The notes beneath the pieces were generated by a model that was not told the DNA's origin, did not search any database, and saw only the letters and a program-made list of their open reading frames with translations. DNA of 64,000 nt from Clostridia bacterium (lineage in GTDB: Bacteria; Bacillota; Clostridia; Christensenellales; Borkfalkiaceae), in the NCBI GenBank assembly GCA_017536205.1, contig JAFXHX010000011.1:24835-88834 (forward strand). The letters are read 5' to 3'. Each line of letters opens with the position of its first letter. The first letter of the stretch is position 1. Below, piece by piece: positions 51,580 to 59,296 of this stretch. The translations under genes and the position numbers were made by a program.

Positions 51580-52926
51580 ATGAAAGATTTAACGAAAGGC
51601 AACATTTATAAAACGTTTTTATCGTTTGGAATACCACTAGTATTATCGGGGCTTCTTAGCCAACTTTACACGATAGTCGACACTGCTATTGCGGGCAAGT
51701 TTATAGGTGAAAACGCACTTGCTGCAATAGGCGCAACAAGTCCTCTTATAAGTTTGGTTCAGTCTATATTTTGGGGGTTTGGCGTAGGGCTTTCAGTTTA
51801 CGTTGCAAGGCTTTACGGCGCAGAAGATTATTCTAAACTTAAAAAATCCGTTTATTCAGGCGCGCTATTTATAATGGCGTGTTGCTTAACGTTTAGCATT
51901 ATTTTAATGCTTTCGTCTTCACTTATTATTGACCTTTTAAAAGTTGAACAAAGCCTTAGAAAAGACGCTCTTATTTATTTTTTAATAATTACGGGTGGCA
52001 ACGCTATAATTTTAATGACTAACTACGGTCTTTACATAATGACTTCTGTGGGAATAGGCAGTTTCCCGTTTATTATGTCGCTACTTACAACGGTTATAAA
52101 CATTACTCTTAATATCGTTACGGTAACGGTGTTTAAATGGGGCGTTGCAGGCCTTGCAATATCAACCATAATAGCCGCCTTGGTCGTTGTAATTTGTTAC
52201 TTTATAAAGTTTAACAAATGCCTTAAAGAACTTGGGGTTGATAAGGAAAAGTTTAGTTTTGACATTAAAGAAGTTAAAAACTCATTCCCCTATTCAATAC
52301 CAAATATGTTACAGCAAATGATAATGTATTTATCAACGTGCATGATAAGTCCGCTAGTAAACGGAATAGGCTTATCAGCATCTGCTAGTTACACCGTTAT
52401 AAACAACGTTGTAAACCTTAACTCTACGGTATTTTTCAACTCAAACAGAACGATAAACAACTACACGGCGCAATGCATAGGTCACGGCAGATACGACAAA
52501 ATTAAAAAAGGCGTGTTGCCTGCCTTTATTCAAAACGTTGCCCTAGTAACACCGCTACTAATTTTATGCGTTATTTTTAACGAAGAAGTTTGCAATATAT
52601 TCTTAAAAGAAAACGCAACTGAACTTACTAAACAATATTCTTACGACTTCACAAGAAACTTTTTACCGTTTATTTATTTCTTTACAATTTGCAACCTTTT
52701 CCACGGATTTTTTAGGGGTGTTAAGGCAACGGCGCACCTATTTATAACAACCGCTTTTTCATCGGTAGTTAAGTACGTTGCATCCCTTATTTTAATAAAA
52801 TCTTACGGTATTTACGGCTTTTTTATGGGCTGGGTAATATCGTGGATATTAGAATCGATTTTATGCGTTGCCCTTTACTTTATAGGGCTATGGAACCCTT
52901 TAAGAAAACTTAAAACTAACGAATAA
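51580..52926 (+). CDS. MATE family efflux transporter
   Basis: A 448-residue protein with about 12 membrane segments and MatE features (FGIPLVLSGLLSQLYTIVDTAIAGKFIG, residues 15-42). It is on the strand opposite to both neighbours, between a promoter and a terminator, so it is a single-gene unit. It is only distantly similar to the MATE protein at 5153. The substrate is unknown. Confidence 0.9.
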   Translation: MKDLTKGNIYKTFLSFGIPLVLSGLLSQLYTIVDTAIAGKFIGENALAAIGATSPLISLVQSIFWGFGVGLSVYVARLYGAEDYSKLKKSVYSGALFIMACCLTFSIILMLSSSLIIDLLKVEQSLRKDALIYFLIITGGNAIILMTNYGLYIMTSVGIGSFPFIMSLLTTVINITLNIVTVTVFKWGVAGLAISTIIAALVVVICYFIKFNKCLKELGVDKEKFSFDIKEVKNSFPYSIPNMLQQMIMYLSTCMISPLVNGIGLSASASYTVINNVVNLNSTVFFNSNRTINNYTAQCIGHGRYDKIKKGVLPAFIQNVALVTPLLILCVIFNEEVCNIFLKENATELTKQYSYDFTRNFLPFIYFFTICNLFHGFFRGVKATAHLFITTAFSSVVKYVASLILIKSYGIYGFFMGWVISWILESILCVALYFIGLWNPLRKLKTNE

Positions 52927-52936
52927 TACGCAATAA

Positions 52937-52962
52937 AACCCCCACTCGTTTGAGTGGGGGTT
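52937..52962. terminator. bidirectional intrinsic terminator
   Basis: AACCCCCACTC (52937-52947) and GAGTGGGGGTT (52952-52962), with T-rich sequence on both sides, between the MATE gene (+) and the aspartokinase gene (-). Confidence 0.88.
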
Positions 52963-52965
52963 ATT

Positions 52966-54276
52966 TTATTTTGACGCAACTTCTTTATAGATTGCACGAA
53001 TTGACTTTTCAAAATCTTGATTAGAAACGCCAACCATAATGTTAATTTCTTTAGTGCCTTGCGATATGGTTTTAATGTTTATATTGTTTTTACCGAATAT
53101 TGAGAATATTCTTCCAGAAACACCCGGTTGAAGCGCCATATTTCTACCTACAACGGCAACGAGAGCCAAGTCGTCGTCGAAATCAACGCTAACAACGCCT
53201 GCAACTTTTTTAATTTCGGCAATAACGTCATAAACTATTCTATCAACGTCTGAAAGCGCGCAAACAACGGTAAAGCAGTCAACCGACGTGTGAATATGTT
53301 CAAGTTTTACGTTAAACTTTTTAAAAGTGCTTAAAACGTCGCGAATAACGGAAAGTTTATCGGCGCTTACAACTTTAGTTATGGTAAATACCGCAAAGTT
53401 TTTTCTACCTGCAATACCCGTTACTAAATTGCCGTTTTTATCACTTTCCTTGCATATTTTCGTACCTTCGTCGTTAGGACTGTTGGTGTTTAAAATGTAA
53501 ATGGGAATATTGAGTTCTCTAACGGGCATAACCGTTTCTTCGTGAAGAACGCTTGCGCCCATATAAGAAAGTTCACGAAGTTCGTCGTACGTTACTTCTT
53601 CAACACGTTCAGGGTTATCTACTATTCTTGGGTCTGCCATTAAAATACCGCTAACGTCAGTCCAGTTTTCGTACCTTTCGGCAGATACTGCCATTGCAAC
53701 TATTGAGCCGGTAACGTCGCTACCACCACGCGAGAATAGTTTAATTTCGCCCGTTGGATACGCGCCGTAAAAGCCAGGTATTACCAACTTTTTATACTCT
53801 TCGAACTTTGATTTTATACGCTCTGCGGTAACTTCTTCGTTAAGCGTTCCGTCGTAATTAAACACAACGACTTCTGCTGAATCAACGAACTCGTAACCTA
53901 AATAGTCTGCCATAAGTTTTGCGCAAAGGAACTCGCCACGGCTTACGATATACTCTTCGCTAGCGCCCTTTTTAATGTTTTCGGCAATAATTTCAAACTC
54001 TTTTTTAACGTCAACGTGAAGTGATAAGTCGTTTTTAATTTCTTCGTAGCGTTCTTCAATCATATTTACCATAGCGGAAATATCTACGCCGTAACGCTTG
54101 TGAGCAGATAAAAGGTATAAAAGGTCGGTAATTTTATTATCTTGTTTAAACCTTTTACCAAGCGCCGAAACTACTACTATACTTCTTTTTTCATCGGCAA
54201 GAACTATATTTTTAACTTTTTTAAATTGTTCGCTCGACGCTACCGACGAGCCACCGAATTTTACTACTGATATCAT
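52966..54276 (-). CDS. aspartate kinase
   Basis: A 436-residue monofunctional aspartokinase: VVKFGGSSVASSEQF (residues 4-18), the kinase core with SRGGSDVTGSIVA near 183, and two ACT domains from about 285 on (VVAVVGRNM in the second). It makes aspartyl phosphate, the first step to threonine, methionine and lysine. It is the last gene of the thr operon and overlaps asd by 4 bases. The context suggests threonine feedback, but the effector cannot be read from sequence. Confidence 0.95.
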   Translation of the reverse strand: MISVVKFGGSSVASSEQFKKVKNIVLADEKRSIVVVSALGKRFKQDNKITDLLYLLSAHKRYGVDISAMVNMIEERYEEIKNDLSLHVDVKKEFEIIAENIKKGASEEYIVSRGEFLCAKLMADYLGYEFVDSAEVVVFNYDGTLNEEVTAERIKSKFEEYKKLVIPGFYGAYPTGEIKLFSRGGSDVTGSIVAMAVSAERYENWTDVSGILMADPRIVDNPERVEEVTYDELRELSYMGASVLHEETVMPVRELNIPIYILNTNSPNDEGTKICKESDKNGNLVTGIAGRKNFAVFTITKVVSADKLSVIRDVLSTFKKFNVKLEHIHTSVDCFTVVCALSDVDRIVYDVIAEIKKVAGVVSVDFDDDLALVAVVGRNMALQPGVSGRIFSIFGKNNINIKTISQGTKEINIMVGVSNQDFEKSIRAIYKEVASK

Positions 54277-55268
54277 ATTTTATTTTCCTTAATTAACGCT
54301 TTTGCAATTTGAATTGCGTTTGCTGCGGCACCCTTTCTAATGTTATCGCTTACGCAGTAAAAGAGTAAACCGTTTTCACAAGATAAATCACGGCGAATTC
54401 TACCAACGTAAACAAGATCATTATCGTTAGCAACGGTAGAAACGGGGTAAATTGCGTTTTGTGGGTCGTCGAGCACCTTAATACCTTCTTGGCTTTCAAA
54501 AGCCTTTCTAACTTCTTCTAAAGTAAAGGGCTTTTCAAGTTCAACCATAATAGAAACGGCGTGTGCGTTCATAACGGGAACTCTAACGCAAGTTGCCGAA
54601 ACGGGAAGGTTGGGTTTATCAAGTATTTTTCTGGTTTCGTTAACCATTTTAAGTTCTTCTTTAGTGTAACCGTTATCGGTAAACACGTCGATTTGAGGAA
54701 TACAAGTTTTTGCAATATTATAGGGGTAAAACTGTGGCTCACCACCTGCTAAAGTGTTAGCCAAGTCGTTTTTACCTTTCATACCACTGCCTGAAACTGC
54801 TTGGTAAGTGGTATACACTACCCTTTTAAGCCCGAAAACGTCTTCAAGGGGCTTTAAGGGAAGAACCGACTGAATAGTACTGCAGTTGGGGTTAGCAACT
54901 ATTTTTCTAGCACTATCAAAGTGTTCTAAGTTGATTTCGGGAACGATTAAAGCGCACTCTTTAACCATTCTCCAAGCGCTTGAGTTATCAATAACAACTG
55001 CGCCTGATTTTTCGGCTTCGGGCGCCCATTCTTCGCTAACCTTGCCACCTGCAGAGAAAAGTGCAATTTCAATTCCTTCAAAACAACCTTTTTCAAGACC
55101 TTTTACAATATAGTCTTTATCGCCAAACTTAATGGTTTTACCGGCACTTTTTTGCGATGCGAAAAGGGTAAGGTTTTCAATGGGGAAGTTGTATTCGTAA
55201 AGTAATTTTAAAAAAGTAGAGCCAACGAGTCCCGTTGCGCCTACTACTGCAACGTTATATTTTTTCAT
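54273..55268 (-). CDS. asd: aspartate-semialdehyde dehydrogenase
   Basis: A 331-residue enzyme with VVGATGLVGSTFL (NADP binding, residues 8-20), the catalytic Cys in ANPNCSTIQ near 127 and the His/Arg region RVPVMNAHAVS near 237. It reduces aspartyl phosphate to the semialdehyde. Gene order is hom, 18 bases, asd, 4-base overlap, aspartokinase. AGGAG-like CGGAG precedes the start. Confidence 0.96.
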   Translation of the reverse strand: MKKYNVAVVGATGLVGSTFLKLLYEYNFPIENLTLFASQKSAGKTIKFGDKDYIVKGLEKGCFEGIEIALFSAGGKVSEEWAPEAEKSGAVVIDNSSAWRMVKECALIVPEINLEHFDSARKIVANPNCSTIQSVLPLKPLEDVFGLKRVVYTTYQAVSGSGMKGKNDLANTLAGGEPQFYPYNIAKTCIPQIDVFTDNGYTKEELKMVNETRKILDKPNLPVSATCVRVPVMNAHAVSIMVELEKPFTLEEVRKAFESQEGIKVLDDPQNAIYPVSTVANDNDLVYVGRIRRDLSCENGLLFYCVSDNIRKGAAANAIQIAKALIKENKI

Positions 55269-55286
55269 AGTAATCTCCGTAAATAA

Positions 55287-56360
55287 TTATAATACTCTTG
55301 CAACGAAATCGTAACTTGATAAATCGTTAATGCCTTCAACGAAAGAAGACTCGCCGTTTTTTACAACGTAATATTTTGACGATTTTAAGAAGTTTTCAAC
55401 CTTGAACGATTTTTTGTTTTCAAAATAATAAGGCTCGCTTGCACTCATTATGCGCATAACGTCGTGCACCATAGCGGTTGCCGTGGGGTATCTACCCGCA
55501 CCCTTGCCGTAAAAACCTAAAAGGTCGTTTTGCGAGCAGTTATAGTAAACTGCGTTAAACTCGTAAGAAACGCCGAATAATGCGTTATCGGGCGTTATTA
55601 CTACGGGCTCAACCGAAACCCTAACCGTGTCGCCATCTCTTTTCGATTCAGCAACGAATTTAAGGGTTGCACCCTTTGATTTAAGGTCTGAAAGTATTTC
55701 TTTCGTTACCTTTGAAATGCCGTAGTGGTGTATTTGGTCGTAAGGAACGTAACCACCATAAGCAATAGAAGATAAAATGCAAATCTTTCTAGTCATATCA
55801 AGGCCTTCAATGTCGGCAGTAGCGTCGAACTCGGCAAAACCTAAACGCTTTGCTTCGCTAAGCGCATCTTCCATAGAAAGACCTTCTTTATCCATTTTAG
55901 TTAAAACGAAGTTTGTAGTTCCGTTAATAATGCCGTAAATCCTATCAACTTCGTTAACGCCTATACTATCTATAAGCGAACAAATAATGGGAATACCGCC
56001 ACCAACCGACGCTTCGCACATAAACTTAACGCCGTTTTCTTTTGCAAGTGCGTAAAACTCTTCCATATGTAAACTTACCGTTTCTTTGTTAGAAGTTACA
56101 ACACTCTTTTTATTTTTTAACGCCTTAGTTATACATTCGTATGGGAACTTATCGCCACCCATTGCTTCTATAACTATGTCTATATCTTTGTTCTCGCAAA
56201 CTTCATCGATAGTTTCGGCAAACCTTGCGCCGAGCATTTCTTTTTTAGAAGGAAGGTCGAAAACCTTTAAAACCTTCACGTTAGAAGAATCGGGTAAGTT
56301 ATCGATAATATTTAAAACTCCACCACCTATCGTACCACATCCAAGTATTCCTACGTTCAT
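55287..56360 (-). CDS. hom: homoserine dehydrogenase lacking the ACT domain
   Basis: A 357-residue enzyme with GCGTIGGGV (residues 7-15), TSNKETVS near 92 and GIINGTTNFVLTKM near 144, as in NAD(P)-dependent homoserine dehydrogenases. Most bacterial Hom proteins are about 430 residues with a C-terminal ACT domain for threonine inhibition; this one stops before it. The next upstream gene encodes a separate HTH-ACT protein. Whether the enzyme is feedback-insensitive or regulated in trans is unknown. AGGAG precedes the ATG. Confidence 0.94.
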   Translation of the reverse strand: MNVGILGCGTIGGGVLNIIDNLPDSSNVKVLKVFDLPSKKEMLGARFAETIDEVCENKDIDIVIEAMGGDKFPYECITKALKNKKSVVTSNKETVSLHMEEFYALAKENGVKFMCEASVGGGIPIICSLIDSIGVNEVDRIYGIINGTTNFVLTKMDKEGLSMEDALSEAKRLGFAEFDATADIEGLDMTRKICILSSIAYGGYVPYDQIHHYGISKVTKEILSDLKSKGATLKFVAESKRDGDTVRVSVEPVVITPDNALFGVSYEFNAVYYNCSQNDLLGFYGKGAGRYPTATAMVHDVMRIMSASEPYYFENKKSFKVENFLKSSKYYVVKNGESSFVEGINDLSSYDFVARVL

Positions 56361-56369
56361 AATAATCTC

Positions 56370-56801
56370 CTATTCAAAAGCGACGAGTGTAACGTCTTTA
56401 ACCTTTTGTATTTTTTTAATATTTTCAACGAGTTCGTAAACCGAAACCGTCATATCGCGCGTGTCTATCATAACGGTGATATACGCTAGCGAGTGTATGG
56501 GCATATCTTGATTTATAGTAAGAATATTGCCGTGATAGCCCGATATTTCGTTAATTACGTTAGATAAAACGCCTTTTTCATTTTGCGCTCTAAACGATAT
56601 TATTGCCTTTCTACCAAAATCGCTAGAAAGTTCAAAAACTTTGTCTTTATACTTATAAAAGGTTGAACGACTAATATCAAGTTCCTTGCAAACGTCGCTA
56701 ACGCTTTTATTTTCTTGCTCAAGTAGCCTAACGGCTTCAACCACCTTTTCGTAAAACGGTGGTAAAACTTCTTTATGAATTATTAAAAAGTCGCCGTTCA
56801 T
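56370..56801 (-). CDS. ThrR/PheB-like HTH-ACT regulator
   Basis: A 143-residue protein. Residues 22-55 form a helix-turn-helix (SVSDVCKELDISRSTFYKYKD) and residues 68-142 an ACT domain (AIISFRAQNEKGVLSNVINEI). This is the UPF0735/PheB layout; the Bacillus subtilis homologue ThrR represses hom-thrCB. Its place between thrCB and hom supports the same role here, with threonine the likely ligand of the ACT domain. The ATG overlaps the thrCB stop and has AGGGGG upstream. Confidence 0.88.
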   Translation of the reverse strand: MNGDFLIIHKEVLPPFYEKVVEAVRLLEQENKSVSDVCKELDISRSTFYKYKDKVFELSSDFGRKAIISFRAQNEKGVLSNVINEISGYHGNILTINQDMPIHSLAYITVMIDTRDMTVSVYELVENIKKIQKVKDVTLVAFE

Positions 56802-59095
56802 TTTAAAGTTGCCCCCTTATCACATACTTTAAGAGATTTAACTTTAAAGTTTGCACCACTTAAACTACTTAACAGTTTATATTCAAGCCCAGAAGATTTG
56901 CCTATTGCAAGTATTGTAGGCCCTGCACCGCTTATAACCGATGCGTAACCAAGTTCGTTAAGCGTTTTAATAAGCGCTTCGCCACCTTCTATTTGTGGCA
57001 AACGGTAAGGTTGATGCAACTTGTCGTTAAACACTTCTTTAATAAGTTCAACGTTTCCTGTTGAAAATGCAAGTGGTAGTACGGTTGCCCTTGAAACGTT
57101 GTGAACTACGTCTTTAAGAGAATATAACTCAGGAAGAAGTTCTCTTGCTACTTTCGTGGATAGATGTTGCTTTGGAATAATGGCGTAGATTTTAAGGTTT
57201 TTGTTAACTTCAAGTTTATTTGCAATAACCTTATCGCCGTTTACTACCGACGCAACTAATCCACCTAAATATGCAGGCGCAACGTTATCGGGGTGACCTT
57301 CAATTTTATTCATTACCGATAAAAGATAGTCCGAGCGAAAAGCGTTTTTAAGCATATAGTTTGCGCCCAACACGCCTGCTACTATGCACGTTGCCGACGA
57401 GCCAAGACCACTTGACGACGGAACCGCGCTTTTAACCGATTTGATTTTTACGGGAACGTATTCTCTACCCGATAATTCAAACAATTTTTTATAAGCATTT
57501 AGCACTAAATTGTTTTGGGTGTTGGTATTTCCAAAGCCTATAAGCTCGTCTTTTTCAGCCTTTTCGAAACTAAACGTGTTATATAAGTTAAGCGCCATAC
57601 CAACGCTATCGAACCCAACGCCAAGGTTGGCAACGGAGCAAGGCACGGTAACTTCAACTTTTAAGTTTTTATAAGTTACGATATCTTTAATTTCTTCGCG
57701 CGTTTTTATTTGCGTTGGCTTTTTAGAGTACATAAGTTTTTTAATTCCATAAGGAATTACTTGCTTTGACGCGCGCGCTATTTCGTGAATAAGTTTAACT
57801 TCGCCCGTTTCTTCCCCACCTATTTCAAGCGCTCTTGACACGGTAAACGGGAACTTATAAGGGCTTGCAGTTGAAACGATTAGCGTTTTTTCTTTTATAT
57901 TAAGTTTTTCGTAAACGTCGTAAGCAACGGCGGTGTGCGGGTCTATAAGATAACCGAGATTATCAAAGCAACGCTTAATTGCCTTTTCGGTTTCTTCTTC
58001 GGTTGAATAACCTGCCATAAAGCAAGATAGCGAACTTCTTTCTTCATCGTTAAGCGTATATTTGCCCTGCGTTTTTAAAAGCCCCATTAACTTGCTAACC
58101 TTTTCGCCACTTTTACCTACTGCGTAGTATAAAAGCCTTTCAAGGTTAGAAGAAACGAGTATATCCATAGCGGGCGAATTCGATTTAACGAATTGCCTAT
58201 TTTTATCATAAACGCCTTTTGTAAAGAAATCGGTTAAAACGTTGTTTTTGTTAGACGCACATATAAACGTATTTATGGGAACGCCTATTTCCCTTGCTAA
58301 AAACGCTGCAAAAATATCGCCGAAGTTACCCGTTGGAACGCAAACGTTAAAGGCCTGGCCCATTTTGAGTTCGCCGTGCTTAACCATTTTGGCGTAAGAA
58401 TAAACGTAGTAAATAACTTGTGGAACTAATCTACCTATGTTTATAGAGTTTGCAGACGATAATAAAACGCCCTTTTCGTTGTAAGTAGAAAAAACTTCTT
58501 TAACGAAAGTTTGGCAATCGTCGAAATTACCTTTAACGGCATACGCTTTAGTCCTATCGTCGGTATAGTATAGCATTTGCTTTTCTTGTATTTCGCTAAC
58601 GCCACCGTCTGGATATAAAACGACGGTATCAAACTCGCCACTTTTCATAAAACTAGAAAGCGCAGCGCCACCCGTATCACCTGAAGTTGCAACTAAAATA
58701 AGCGATTTATCGGTAACGTTGTTTTTCTTTTTAGAAACTTCAATTAAAAACGGTAAAACGGTAAGCGCCATATCTTTAAAGGCGAGCGTTGGGCCGTGAT
58801 AAAGTTCTAAAAACGAAACGTTATCAAAATGTTTAAGTTCAACGAACTTTTCGCGAAAGTTAATTTTGTCGTACGCGCTAGAAACGCAGTAGTCAATTTC
58901 TTCGCTAGTAAAGTCGTCTAAAAAAAGGCGAAATACTTCTTTCGCCATTTCTTTATAGTCTTTGTTTATAAATGAAGCGTCAATATTAAGTTTTTCAAGC
59001 GTTTCAGGTAAAAATAAACCACCGTCGCTTGCTAAACCTTTAAGTATTGCTTGGCTTGCAGTAAGCCTTTCTTCACTTCTAGTACTTTTATACAT
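56798..59095 (-). CDS. ThrC-ThrB fusion: threonine synthase plus homoserine kinase
   Basis: One 765-residue frame from the ATG at 59095 (CGGAGA upstream; the extension to 59197 crosses the leader and is rejected). Residues 1 to about 475 are threonine synthase: TASQAILKGLASDGGLFLP at the N-terminus, HGPTLAFKDMAL with the PLP Lys near 107, and VATSGDTGGAA. From about 477 follows a full homoserine kinase of the GHMP family: VTVPCSVANLGVGFDSVGMAL, then the ATP loop SSSGLGSSAT near 562 and VISGAGPTILA near the end. The two enzymes act in succession (kinase, then synthase), though in reverse order in the chain. No stop or frameshift was seen between them. Confidence 0.93.
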   Translation of the reverse strand: MYKSTRSEERLTASQAILKGLASDGGLFLPETLEKLNIDASFINKDYKEMAKEVFRLFLDDFTSEEIDYCVSSAYDKINFREKFVELKHFDNVSFLELYHGPTLAFKDMALTVLPFLIEVSKKKNNVTDKSLILVATSGDTGGAALSSFMKSGEFDTVVLYPDGGVSEIQEKQMLYYTDDRTKAYAVKGNFDDCQTFVKEVFSTYNEKGVLLSSANSINIGRLVPQVIYYVYSYAKMVKHGELKMGQAFNVCVPTGNFGDIFAAFLAREIGVPINTFICASNKNNVLTDFFTKGVYDKNRQFVKSNSPAMDILVSSNLERLLYYAVGKSGEKVSKLMGLLKTQGKYTLNDEERSSLSCFMAGYSTEEETEKAIKRCFDNLGYLIDPHTAVAYDVYEKLNIKEKTLIVSTASPYKFPFTVSRALEIGGEETGEVKLIHEIARASKQVIPYGIKKLMYSKKPTQIKTREEIKDIVTYKNLKVEVTVPCSVANLGVGFDSVGMALNLYNTFSFEKAEKDELIGFGNTNTQNNLVLNAYKKLFELSGREYVPVKIKSVKSAVPSSSGLGSSATCIVAGVLGANYMLKNAFRSDYLLSVMNKIEGHPDNVAPAYLGGLVASVVNGDKVIANKLEVNKNLKIYAIIPKQHLSTKVARELLPELYSLKDVVHNVSRATVLPLAFSTGNVELIKEVFNDKLHQPYRLPQIEGGEALIKTLNELGYASVISGAGPTILAIGKSSGLEYKLLSSLSGANFKVKSLKVCDKGATLK

Positions 59096-59111
59096 AACAT
59101 ATCTCCGTAAT

Positions 59112-59133
59112 AAGATATATAATAATATATCTT
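59112..59133. promoter_or_regulatory. 22-base palindrome in the thr operon leader
   Basis: AAGATATAT (59112-59120) and ATATATCTT (59125-59133) are exact inverted repeats around AATA, directly upstream of the ribosome binding site. It could be a ThrR-type operator or just the AT-rich -10 region; no convincing -35/-10 pair was found between 59134 and 59266. Confidence 0.45.
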
Positions 59134-59266
59134 GATTAAAAACACAACTGTTTGCCACAAAAAAACAATAAATATTTTGTCGGCGTACAAAAAACAAGTG
59201 TTTGTTTGTGGAATATAGATAATTTTGCCGTCAACTTTAAAAATTAACGATTTTTTGGGCAAAAAA

Positions 59267-59292
59267 AGGCTTTCGCTCGTTTGCGAAAGCCT
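59267..59292 (-). terminator. intrinsic terminator of the ABC exporter operon
   Basis: AGGCTTTCGC (59267-59276) and GCGAAAGCCT (59283-59292), followed on the minus strand by TTTTTTT. Confidence 0.9.
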
Positions 59293-59296
59293 AATT

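Noticed and set aside
59096..59197. 34-residue N-terminal extension of the ThrC-ThrB fusion
   Set aside because: It crosses the palindromic leader and the ribosome binding site, and the homology starts at the ATG at 59095.
59096..59266. T-box leader for the threonine operon
   Set aside because: The leader is only about 170 bases between terminator and ATG, and no T-box sequence, specifier loop or terminator/antiterminator pair was seen.
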